Shown: one piece after another, positions 57,043 through 64,000 of the stretch | How the letters are laid out: the number at the start of each line of letters is the position of its first letter | Position numbering within the stretch: position 1 is the first letter of the stretch | Source of the DNA: Hyphomonadaceae bacterium | GTDB taxonomy: Bacteria; Pseudomonadota; Alphaproteobacteria; Caulobacterales; Aquidulcibacteraceae | Assembly: GCA_019636095.1 (NCBI GenBank) | Contig: JAHBYF010000002.1 | Location: forward strand, 62,001 to 126,000 | Direction of reading: 5' to 3' | Length of the DNA stretch: 64,000 nucleotides | Translations under genes and position numbers: made by a program | Notes under the pieces: model-generated | Told to the model about the DNA's origin: nothing | The model's database searches: none | What the model saw: the letters and a program-made list of their open reading frames with translations, nothing else

Positions 57043-58398
57043 TCAGCTCTCCGCTTCGGCCTTTGCCGCGAGGTTCTTTTCGAGCCAGTGGATCGAGTAG
57101 TCGCCATTGATCACGTCCGGCTCGCTCATCAGGTCGCGGAAGAGCGGCAGCGTGGTTTCGACGCCGGTGATAACCATCTCGTTCAACGCGCGGCGCAAGC
57201 GCATCAAGCATTCGGCGCGGTCGCGGCCGTGAACGATGAGCTTGCCGATCAGCGAGTCATAGTTCGGTGGGATCGCGTAGCCCGAGTAGATGGCGCTATC
57301 CAACCGCACGCCCAAACCGCCCGGCGGGTGGAAGCCGGTGATCTTGCCAGGTGAGGGGCGGAACGTTCGCGGGTCTTCGGCATTCACGCGGCACTCGATG
57401 GCGTGGCCGTTGAACTTCACGTTCTCCTGCCTCGCCGAAAGCTGCGCGCCATTGGCGATGCGAATTTGTTCGCGCACAAGATCGAGGCCGGTGATCATCT
57501 CGGTTACCGGATGCTCGACCTGCAGGCGCGTGTTCATTTCGATGAAATAGAACTCGCCGTCTTCGTAGAGATATTCGACGGTGCCGACGCCGAGATAGCC
57601 CAGCTTCTTGATCGCATCCGCCGTGATCTGCCCAATCCGTGCGCGATCCTCAGCGTTCAACGCCGGTGACGGCGCCTCTTCGAGAACCTTCTGGTGACGG
57701 CGCTGCAGCGAGCAATCGCGCTCGCCCAGATGGATGACGTTGCCGTGGCCGTCGGCGACGATCTGGATTTCGATGTGACGCGGATGCGTCAGATACTTCT
57801 CCATATAGACTTCGTCATTGCCGAACGCCGCTTTCGCCTCGGCGCGCGCCGTATTGAAGGCTTCGACAACTTCATCCTCGGAGCGCGCCACCTTCATGCC
57901 GCGTCCGCCGCCGCCTGCTGCGGCCTTGATCAGCACCGGATAGCCGATGCGTTTGCCGTTTGCCTTCGCATCGGCCTCGTCTTTGACGCCGCCATCAGAG
58001 CCAGGGACCACCGGCATGCCGGTATCGATCGCCGCTTGCTTGGCCGCGATCTTGTCGCCCATCAGCCGGATGTGCTCGGCCGTCGGGCCGATGAACGTCA
58101 TGCCATGTTCGGTGACGATCTCGGCGAACTTGGCGTTTTCGGAGAGAAAGCCGTAGCCCGGATGAATTGCTTGCGCGCCGGTGATTTCAGCCGCGGCGAT
58201 GATCGATGGGATATGCAGATAGCTTTTCGCCGCCGGCGGCGGCCCGATGCAGACGCTCTCGTCGGCGAGGCGCACGTGCATCGCTTCTGAGTCTGCCGTC
58301 GAGTGCACCGCCACCGTCTTGATGCCCATTTCCTGGCATGCGCGGTGGATGCGCAGCGCGATCTCGCCCCGGTTCGCGATGAGGACTTTTTCAAACAT
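57043..58398 (-). CDS. accC: Acetyl-CoA carboxylase biotin carboxylase subunit
   Basis: A 451-residue ATP-grasp enzyme carboxylating biotin on BCCP. Features are [20 protein letters not shown], the glycine-rich loop [50 protein letters not shown] and [16 protein letters not shown] with the active-site Arg. Length is normal. The ATG is followed, on the other side, by accB with 3 bases between. Confidence 0.96.
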   Translation of the reverse strand: MFEKVLIANRGEIALRIHRACQEMGIKTVAVHSTADSEAMHVRLADESVCIGPPPAAKSYLHIPSIIAAAEITGAQAIHPGYGFLSENAKFAEIVTEHGMTFIGPTAEHIRLMGDKIAAKQAAIDTGMPVVPGSDGGVKDEADAKANGKRIGYPVLIKAAAGGGGRGMKVARSEDEVVEAFNTARAEAKAAFGNDEVYMEKYLTHPRHIEIQIVADGHGNVIHLGERDCSLQRRHQKVLEEAPSPALNAEDRARIGQITADAIKKLGYLGVGTVEYLYEDGEFYFIEMNTRLQVEHPVTEMITGLDLVREQIRIANGAQLSARQENVKFNGHAIECRVNAEDPRTFRPSPGKITGFHPPGGLGVRLDSAIYSGYAIPPNYDSLIGKLIVHGRDRAECLMRLRRALNEMVITGVETTLPLFRDLMSEPDVINGDYSIHWLEKNLAAKAEAES

Positions 58399-58401
58399 CG
58401 A

Positions 58402-58980
58402 TTACTCGATGATCATCAGCGGCTGGTTGAACTCGACCGGGTCAGCATTGGCGACCAGGACTTGCTTCACGACGCCATCCTTTGGCGCGTGGATTTGGTT
58501 GAACGTTTTCATCGCCTCAACGAGCAGTATCGTTTGACCCTTTGTGACGCGGTCGCCGACTTTCGCAAATGCCGGCGCATCTTCGTTCGGCGCCAAATAA
58601 GCCGTGCCAACCATGGGCGAGAGCACTGCGCCAGGGTGGGAGGATGCATCAGCGGGCGCAGGCGGTGGAGCAGCTGGAGCCGGCGCAGGCGCGGCCGCCG
58701 CCGGCGGCGGCAGAGCGGGAGAAGGCGCGGGCGCAGAATGCACGACATGCGTATGCGCGGGCGGCTGCTGCGCCATCACCAAAGTCCGCGCCAAGCGCAG
58801 GCGCAGTTCGCCATACTCGACTTCAATCTCAGTCAGCCCGGTATCATCGAGCACTTTAGCCAGATCGCGCACCAATTCCGCGTCAATCCCGCTCACCGGT
58901 TTCTTGGCCTTCGGCGCACGCACCTGCGGCACGCGCGCGGGCTTTCTCTTTGCGACGGAACGGCTCGGTTTCTTGCTCAC
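58402..58980 (-). CDS. accB: Biotin carboxyl carrier protein of acetyl-CoA carboxylase
   Basis: A 192-residue protein: N-terminal domain, Pro/Ala-rich linker (about 75-105), and C-terminal lipoyl-like biotinyl domain with Lys158 in [12 protein letters not shown], the biotin attachment site. The start is GTG 58980, overlapping the aroQ stop (GTGA). The N-terminal 35 residues are Lys/Arg/Ser-rich. Confidence 0.93.
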   Translation of the reverse strand: MSKKPSRSVAKRKPARVPQVRAPKAKKPVSGIDAELVRDLAKVLDDTGLTEIEVEYGELRLRLARTLVMAQQPPAHTHVVHSAPAPSPALPPPAAAAPAPAPAAPPPAPADASSHPGAVLSPMVGTAYLAPNEDAPAFAKVGDRVTKGQTILLVEAMKTFNQIHAPKDGVVKQVLVANADPVEFNQPLMIIE

Positions 58981-59435
58981 GCGCTTTGACCTTCATTCGC
59001 CAGCAAGGCAGCCGCCTCGATGGCCAGTAAATACGATGTCGCCCCAAAGCCGGCGATGACGCCCTTTGCGGCTTGGCCCACTAACGAAACGTGACGGAAG
59101 TCCTCACGCGAAGCGGGGTTGGAGAGGTGGGTCTCGATCACCGGAACGCCGATCGCCTTGATGGCGTCGTGCAGTGCGACCGAGGTGTGGGTATAGGCGC
59201 CCGCGTTTAGAACAACAGCCGCCGCCTTGTCGCGGGCTTCTTGCAGCCAGTTCACCAGTTCGCCCTCGACGTTCGACTGGCGGAAAACCACCGTTCGTCC
59301 AAGCTGAGCCGCGCGCGCGGCGCAAGCCTGCTCGATGTCGGCCAGCGTGGCGTGGCCGTAAATGTGCGGCTCTCTGGTCCCCAGCAGGTTCAGATTGGGG
59401 CCGTTCAGCACATAGATTGGTTTTGCGTCCGGCAT
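58977..59435 (-). CDS. aroQ: 3-dehydroquinate dehydratase, type II
   Basis: A 152-residue enzyme of the shikimate pathway; type II dehydratases form dodecamers. Motifs are [19 protein letters not shown] (Tyr26, general base), [29 protein letters not shown] and [20 protein letters not shown] 59435 is used because the longer frame to 59495 begins in non-family sequence. Confidence 0.95.
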   Translation of the reverse strand: MPDAKPIYVLNGPNLNLLGTREPHIYGHATLADIEQACAARAAQLGRTVVFRQSNVEGELVNWLQEARDKAAAVVLNAGAYTHTSVALHDAIKAIGVPVIETHLSNPASREDFRHVSLVGQAAKGVIAGFGATSYLLAIEAAALLANEGQSA

Positions 59436-59481
59436 CGTCCCCAAAAACGTACCTTGCGCGGGCGGATAGCGGGCCTGCGTT

Positions 59482-59502
59482 GAACCCCGGCTCAAGGGGT
59501 TC
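59482..59502. promoter_or_regulatory. Perfect hairpin in the aroQ/thiS divergent leader
   Basis: GAACCCC (59482-59488) and GGGGTTC (59496-59502) form a 7-bp stem with a 7-base loop, between aroQ (ATG 59435, minus) and thiS (ATG 59527, plus). It is 25 bases before the thiS start. No TPP riboswitch pattern is present around it. Confidence 0.35.
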
Positions 59503-59526
59503 TAAGTCGGGCGGATAGGAAGGCTC

Positions 59527-59727
59527 ATGCGTCTGATCGTCAATGGAGAAACGCGCGACGCGCCCGATTCCGCGACGCTGGCGGAACTCCTCGCCTCCCT
59601 GGGGATAGACGGGCGGCGGGTGGCCGTCGAACGCAACCGCGAAATCGCGCCCAAAAGCCTGTGGTCGCAGATCGTCCTGGCCGACGGCGATCAGCTGGAG
59701 ATCGTCCAGTTTGTGGGGGGCGGGTGA
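59527..59727 (+). CDS. thiS: Sulfur carrier protein ThiS
   Basis: A 66-residue ubiquitin-fold protein ending in Gly-Gly-Gly (VQFVGGG); the C-terminal Gly is activated to carry sulfide for the thiazole ring. The core begins [20 protein letters not shown]. It lies five bases before thiG, so they are co-transcribed. Confidence 0.92.
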   Translation: MRLIVNGETRDAPDSATLAELLASLGIDGRRVAVERNREIAPKSLWSQIVLADGDQLEIVQFVGGG

Positions 59728-59732
59728 ATCGA

Positions 59733-60503
59733 ATGACTGACACACTCACAATTGCCGGCAAGAGCTACGCCTCTCGTCTCATCATCGGCACCGGCAAGTA
59801 CAAGACCTACGCCGAGAACGCCGCCGCGCTTGAAGCCAGTGGCGCCGAGATCGTCACTGTCGCGGTGCGGCGCGTGAATCTCTCCGATCCTACCAAAGAG
59901 CGTCTCACCGATCACATCGATCCGAAGAAGACGACCTTCCTGCCCAACACCGCCGGCTGCTTCACCGCCGACGAAGCGCTGCGCACGCTCCGCCTCGCGC
60001 GCGAGGCGGGCGATTGGAAACTGGTGAAACTCGAAGTCCTCGCCGACCAAAAGACTCTCTATCCCGACATGGAAGAGACGCTCTCCGCCGCCAAAGTCCT
60101 CGTCGCCGAAGACTTCGATGTGATGGTCTATTGCAGCGACGATCCGGTCTACGCCAAGAAACTCGAAGACGCCGGTTGCGTCGCCATCATGCCGCTGGGC
60201 TCACTCATCGGCTCCGGCCTCGGCATCCAAAACCCGGTGAACATCCGCCTCATCGTCGAACAAACCAAAGTGCCCGTGATCGTCGACGCCGGCGTCGGCA
60301 CCGCCAGCGACGCCGCCATCGCCATGGAGCTCGGTGTCGACGGCGTTCTCATGAACACCGCTATCGCCGAAGCCAAAGATCCAATCCGCATGGCGAAAGC
60401 GATGAAGCACGCTGTCATCGCGGGCAGAGAATCCTACCTCGCCGGCCGCATGCCCAAGAAAAAATATGCCGACCCTAGCTCACCGCTCGGGGGCCTGATT
60501 TAA
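59733..60503 (+). CDS. thiG: Thiazole synthase ThiG
   Basis: A 256-residue TIM-barrel enzyme that builds the thiamin thiazole from ThiS-thiocarboxylate, deoxyxylulose phosphate and dehydroglycine. Schiff-base Lys99 is in [10 protein letters not shown], and [12 protein letters not shown] and [19 protein letters not shown] bind the phosphate. ATG 59733 is used (longer frame from 59661 lies in thiS). ThiO or ThiE genes are not in the window. Confidence 0.95.
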   Translation: MTDTLTIAGKSYASRLIIGTGKYKTYAENAAALEASGAEIVTVAVRRVNLSDPTKERLTDHIDPKKTTFLPNTAGCFTADEALRTLRLAREAGDWKLVKLEVLADQKTLYPDMEETLSAAKVLVAEDFDVMVYCSDDPVYAKKLEDAGCVAIMPLGSLIGSGLGIQNPVNIRLIVEQTKVPVIVDAGVGTASDAAIAMELGVDGVLMNTAIAEAKDPIRMAKAMKHAVIAGRESYLAGRMPKKKYADPSSPLGGLI

Positions 60504-61526
60504 TCAACCGCTCCACGCGATGCCGAGGGCGATGCGTCCGAGGATCATCGCCGCGAAGAGGGCTAGAACAACGAGCCACACTGCCAAAATTGCTACTGTG
60601 ATGCGCCAGCGCTTCGGCGGGAGCCCCTGCAATAGAAACGTCACGATGCCGGCAATGTTGATGCAGACGAGGTTGTTGGCGAAGAGGAAGAGCGCCCGGA
60701 CCGAAAGTTCTAGGTCGCCGGCGCCGAGATAGAGCCCGGCGGCGGAAAGCGGCGGCACCAGCGCGACGGCGATCATCACGCCTACCAGCGAAGCGGAAGC
60801 GCCCCGATTGAAGGCCAGCACGCCCGCCGCCCCTGAAGCCAGCGCTAACGCGATATCAGCCAAGTGCACGATTGTGCGGTTGTAGAGTTCCGGAACAGCG
60901 GGATCGATCTCGACCGCGAGCCCCAACAAGATTGTAGAGATTAACACCAGTGCGCCGCCAGCACCGAGGGTTCGAAGCGCGCGCAAGCCGAGCCGCCAGT
61001 CCCCGACGGTTGCGGACAAGGCCAGCGCCAGCGTCGGGCTCAACAGGGGCGCAATCACCATCGCCCCAATCACCACGGCCGTCTGACCACTTCGCATGCC
61101 GAGCGCAGCGATCACGGCGGAAAGAAACACCGTTACGAGGTAGGTCTGCGAGATAGCGACAGCATCGACGATGTCGTCGTAGATTTCGTCGGTGCTCATG
61201 CGGTCGCGGCTAAGAAAGCGCTCTAGTCCTGTAGGCGGTCGTCGCTCGGCGGGAGCCAGTGGTGGAGCATCCGCTGAAGTCTGGAGGGCGGGAAGCAGCG
61301 CGTCGATCCGTTGGACAACTGCCGAAAAACCCGGTGTGTCGGCGAATGCACGGTGCAGCGCGCCAAGGAGCGCCTCAATGTGGCGAGGGCGCACGACGCA
61401 GGAGAACTTCTCCCGACCGTCGGGGACGGATTCCTGCCAGATCCGCGCACAAAATGGCGCGAGGAGCTCTCGCGCGGCTTCGGTCTGATGATCCGCGATA
61501 ATGACTTCGACAAGGCGAAGCGACAC
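60504..61526 (-). CDS. DUF389 family membrane protein
   Basis: A 340-residue protein with an N-terminal soluble domain (about 1-130) and six or more TM helices. The family motif is visible: LSAVIAALGMRSGQTAVVIGAMVIAPLLSPTLA and FNRGASASLVGVMIAVALVPPLSA. DUF389 proteins (TIGR00341) have no established function. Convergent with thiG with no gap between stops. Confidence 0.85.
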   Translation of the reverse strand: MSLRLVEVIIADHQTEAARELLAPFCARIWQESVPDGREKFSCVVRPRHIEALLGALHRAFADTPGFSAVVQRIDALLPALQTSADAPPLAPAERRPPTGLERFLSRDRMSTDEIYDDIVDAVAISQTYLVTVFLSAVIAALGMRSGQTAVVIGAMVIAPLLSPTLALALSATVGDWRLGLRALRTLGAGGALVLISTILLGLAVEIDPAVPELYNRTIVHLADIALALASGAAGVLAFNRGASASLVGVMIAVALVPPLSAAGLYLGAGDLELSVRALFLFANNLVCINIAGIVTFLLQGLPPKRWRITVAILAVWLVVLALFAAMILGRIALGIAWSG

Positions 61527-61531
61527 TTGTG

Positions 61532-61783
61532 CTATTGATCCTCGATTGCGGGAGGCGGGGAAGGGCCCGTTGGCGGGTGCGATTTACCGCTGGGACGGAG
61601 CGCATGGCTCACAAAACCCAAGATGAACCCCGTGGCAAGCAGCATAAAAAAGATCAACGCCCGCGGCGCCGCGATCGACCAAGTGAGAAACGCGACCTCT
61701 ATCGTCGTGAGATTTTGCACGCAGAAAAGTGTCGCCAGCACGGTCAGCAGGACGATCCCAAGCGTACGCAAGAGCTTGAACAT
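61532..61783 (-). CDS. LapA-like (DUF1049) small membrane protein
   Basis: An 83-residue protein with two TM helices, LGIVLLTVLATLFCVQNLT and ALIFFMLLATGFILGFVS, separated by EVAFLTWSIAAP, typical of the LapA/YciS domain (DUF1049), and a Pro-rich tail. LapA-domain proteins interact with LPS-synthesis control systems in E. coli; that role here is inference. It precedes the DUF389 gene by 5 bases, so they probably share a transcript. Confidence 0.75.
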   Translation of the reverse strand: MFKLLRTLGIVLLTVLATLFCVQNLTTIEVAFLTWSIAAPRALIFFMLLATGFILGFVSHALRPSGKSHPPTGPSPPPAIEDQ

Positions 61784-61871
61784 GTCGCGAGGTCCGCCGC
61801 GTCGTCAGATTAGAGGATCGGTATAGCTCATTTGCCGCCAAACGCTATTCGACCGAGCGCAATATTCGGCG

Positions 61872-63278
61872 TCAGCGCAGCCACGCCTCCAAATCCCCCA
61901 ACGCCCGCTCCGCCAGCGCTAGTTTCTTTGCGCGCGAACGATCTTCGCCTTTGAGCTTCTTCCCATCCGGCCCGTGCGTCGGCGCTACGATTTCGGGGAA
62001 GAGGCCAAAGTTCACATTCATGGGCTGAAATGAGCCCTTACCGTCGCCGATATGCCCGCCCGTCACGTGCGCGATCAGCGCGCCAAACGCGGTCGTTGCA
62101 GGCGGCGGCTCAATCGCGCGACCCAAACGCTCCGCCGCAGCAAAGCGCCCAGCCATCATCCCCATAGCCGCGCTCTCGACGTAGCCCTCAACACCGGTCA
62201 CTTGCCCCGCGAACCGCACCCGAGGCTCCGCGCGCAAACGCAAAGTGCCGTCCAACAGTCTCGGCGAATTCAAAAACGTATTGCGATGGATCCCGCCCAG
62301 CCGCGCGAACCGCGCGTTCTGCAAGCCGGGGATCATCCGGAAAATCTCTTCCTGTGCGCCGTATTTCAGCTTGGTCTGAAAGCCGACAATGTTGAACAGC
62401 GTACCAAGCTTATTGTCTTGCCGAAGCTGCACCACCGCATGCGGCCGCTTGCCAACACGCGGGTCCATCAGCCCCACCGGTTTCATCGGTCCAAACCGCA
62501 ACGTGTCCGGCCCGCGCTCCGCCATCACCTCGATCGGCAAACAGCCCTCGAAATAGGGCGTGTTCTTTTCCCACTCACGAAACTCAGTCTTCGCGCCGCT
62601 GTTCAGCGCGTTGATGAACGCCGTGTACTGCGCCTCATCCATAGGGCAGTTCACGTACGCCGCCTTATCGCCGCCGGGCCCTTCCTTGTCGTAACGCGAT
62701 TGTTTCCACGCGATGTCGAAGTCTATCGAGTCCGCATGCACGATCGGCGCGATCGCATCGAAGAAGGCGAGCGAGTCCTCACCGGTGAGATTTCGGATCG
62801 AGTCCGCTAGGCTCGGAGACGTCAAAGGTCCGGTGCAAAAGATGATGCTGTCATCATCCTGGGCGTGCCTAGGATGATGGAGCAATTGATCCAGTGAACG
62901 CACCTCGCCGCGTTCAACGCTGATCAGCGGATGCGCTGTCAAAGCCGCGGTCACAGCATCGCTGAACACGTCCCGGTCAACCGCCAGCGCGCTGCCCGCC
63001 GGCACCTGCGCCGGCTCGGCGCTCGCCATCACCAGCGAGCCCATTCGGCGCATTTCCTCATGCAGCAAGCCAACCGCGTTGCCGCGCCAGTCGTCGCTCC
63101 GGAACGAGTTGGAGCACACCAGCTCGGCGAACTTCTCCGTATGGTGCGCGTCGGTTTTCACCACTGGCCGCATTTCGTGCAGCACGACTGGCACGCCAGC
63201 GTTCGCCAACGCCCATGCGGCTTCCGATCCGGCGAGCCCGCCGCCGACAACATGAACCGGTTTCATCAGCGCTGACAT
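61872..63278 (-). CDS. trmFO: Methylenetetrahydrofolate-tRNA-(uracil-5-)-methyltransferase TrmFO
   Basis: A 468-residue flavoprotein making 5-methyluridine at position 54 of tRNA with methylene-THF. The FAD motif is [18 protein letters not shown], followed by [14 protein letters not shown] with Cys55 (catalytic-loop Cys), and [20 protein letters not shown] and [16 protein letters not shown]. Start choices are 63278 or 63266; the first is used. TrmFO replaces TrmA in many bacteria. Confidence 0.93.
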   Translation of the reverse strand: MSALMKPVHVVGGGLAGSEAAWALANAGVPVVLHEMRPVVKTDAHHTEKFAELVCSNSFRSDDWRGNAVGLLHEEMRRMGSLVMASAEPAQVPAGSALAVDRDVFSDAVTAALTAHPLISVERGEVRSLDQLLHHPRHAQDDDSIIFCTGPLTSPSLADSIRNLTGEDSLAFFDAIAPIVHADSIDFDIAWKQSRYDKEGPGGDKAAYVNCPMDEAQYTAFINALNSGAKTEFREWEKNTPYFEGCLPIEVMAERGPDTLRFGPMKPVGLMDPRVGKRPHAVVQLRQDNKLGTLFNIVGFQTKLKYGAQEEIFRMIPGLQNARFARLGGIHRNTFLNSPRLLDGTLRLRAEPRVRFAGQVTGVEGYVESAAMGMMAGRFAAAERLGRAIEPPPATTAFGALIAHVTGGHIGDGKGSFQPMNVNFGLFPEIVAPTHGPDGKKLKGEDRSRAKKLALAERALGDLEAWLR

Positions 63279-63354
63279 GCCGCGCCCGCGCGGGGATCGC
63301 AAGTCGCGCCCGGCAGCTTGCGCTGAGATGCGTCGCCGTGGCAGGCCAAGACCT

Positions 63355-64000
63355 ATGTCCGATGCCACACCGATTTCCATTCGCGACACCGTGGGCGCAG
63401 CGCTCCGCTTTGTGCGCGAGAACGTGCGTTTTGTGTTTATCGTCGCGGCGCTGGCGGCGCTCGCTCAGGCGATTTTTCTTCCCCTAGGTCCCAACGTCGC
63501 CTGGATGGCGGCCGTGCTCATCGCGGTGCTGGTCGCGCACACGGCGCTGACGAGGGCGGCTCTCGGCGACGCGCCATTTGAAACGCTGCCAGCCAGCGCC
63601 ACGCGCGTCGGCGGCGCGATGCTGATGGTGGGTCTGTTTCTCGGCATCGTGTTCGTGATGCTGATGTTCACCGCTATGTCGTTCATCATTGCGCCCTATC
63701 AAGCCGAGTTGCAGGCCGTCGGTCAAAACCAAGAGGCGGTGCAAGCAATCGTCGAGCGGGCGCTGCAAGAGCAGCAGGGGCGGATGACCATTGCGATGGT
63801 CATCGGCGCGGTGTTGTTTTTCCTCGTCACGACGCGTTTCTACCTCGCCGCGCCGGCAACGATCGACCGCAAGCGCATCTCGGTATTCGAAAGCTGGCGG
63901 ATGACGCGCGGCAATTTCCTGCGCATTGCTGGCGCGCGCCTGTTCTTGCTGACGCCGGCCTTCATCCTGGCCAGCATGCTGCAAGCACTACTCGCGTCCG
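63355..64000 (+). CDS. Membrane protein of unknown function, cut at window end
   Basis: An open frame from ATG 63355 runs off the right edge (215 complete codons visible). The product starts [19 protein letters not shown] and has about five hydrophobic segments, including [19 protein letters not shown] and [25 protein letters not shown]. It resembles general bacterial membrane proteins of the glycerophosphoryl-like type (YciC/DUF975-like) in its TM-and-Arg loop pattern, but the family is not established. It diverges from trmFO; the true 3' end is outside the window. Confidence 0.6.
   Translation, partial: MSDATPISIRDTVGAALRFVRENVRFVFIVAALAALAQAIFLPLGPNVAWMAAVLIAVLVAHTALTRAALGDAPFETLPASATRVGGAMLMVGLFLGIVFVMLMFTAMSFIIAPYQAELQAVGQNQEAVQAIVERALQEQQGRMTIAMVIGAVLFFLVTTRFYLAAPATIDRKRISVFESWRMTRGNFLRIAGARLFLLTPAFILASMLQALLAS

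Noticed and set aside
59436..59526. TPP riboswitch upstream of thiS
   Set aside because: Conserved thi-box segments are not visible; only a simple hairpin is present.

Overview
The window reads as a piece of chromosome from a high-GC alphaproteobacterium, most likely a Caulobacterales relative (Hyphomonadaceae-like). The reasons are the gene orders murA-DUF2948-UPF0262-phosphatase-infA-maf-rng-yacG and dgt-SPOR-nagZ-scpA-scpB-tatABC-serS, the aroQ-accB-accC cluster, a 1479-residue FlaEY-like protein, frequent 4-base ATGA/GTGA stop-start overlaps, and dispersed TTCGACAGGCTCAGGGTGAC-type intergenic repeats. No phage, transposase, integrase or CRISPR array is visible. Taxonomy is inference from gene content.

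Layout. 1-4.9 kb: the end of a nu/YfcG-like glutathione transferase, a small Sel1-like protein, and a minus-strand operon of circularly permuted ATP-grasp, alpha-E protein and Anbu (proteasome-like) protease, with an ExbD protein upstream. 5.0-13.8 kb: a compact exopolysaccharide locus. An outer-membrane export protein diverges from a GumC/Wzz-like co-polymerase and a BY-kinase-like protein with a degraded Walker A; two glycosyltransferases, a polysaccharide deacetylase, a flippase and a priming sugar-phosphate transferase run in from the other side as one tightly overlapping operon. An 8+8 base dyad sits in the divergent promoter region. 13.9 kb: tRNA-Ser(GCT).

14-24.7 kb: metabolic and secreted proteins: SnoaL-like protein, a tandem PHB-depolymerase-like esterase whose first domain has lost its serine, a DsbA-fold isomerase next to a sphingosine-1-phosphate-lyase-like PLP enzyme, a possible CotH-like secreted protein, a phosphatase, a ferredoxin-NADP reductase overlapping cysteine synthase, and an M28 lipopeptidase. 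24.7-27.8 kb: a four-gene operon of unknown role (zinc-ribbon/membrane/SHOCT protein, M48-like protein with broken HExxH, two very acidic proteins). 28-34 kb: GST, TSUP permease and FlaEY-like protein, then tRNA-Thr(GGT).

34.2-35.3 kb is a decayed stretch with small membrane ORFs and a short-chain dehydrogenase remnant broken by in-frame stops. 35.3-38.8 kb: a penicillin-binding-like serine hydrolase and an M48/DUF898 pair. 38.8-44.7 kb: the murA-to-yacG housekeeping operon, preceded by a 38-residue basic protein; hisD, often found in this neighbourhood, is absent. 44.7-47.9 kb: xthA, small membrane proteins, nitroreductase, Sel1 protein and erpA. 47.9-55.5 kb: dgt to serS (cell-cycle, chromosome segregation, Tat secretion, translation). 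55.6-59.4 kb: aat, two small lipoproteins, accC, accB, aroQ. 59.5-64 kb: thiS-thiG, DUF389 and LapA-like membrane proteins, trmFO, and a membrane protein cut by the window end.
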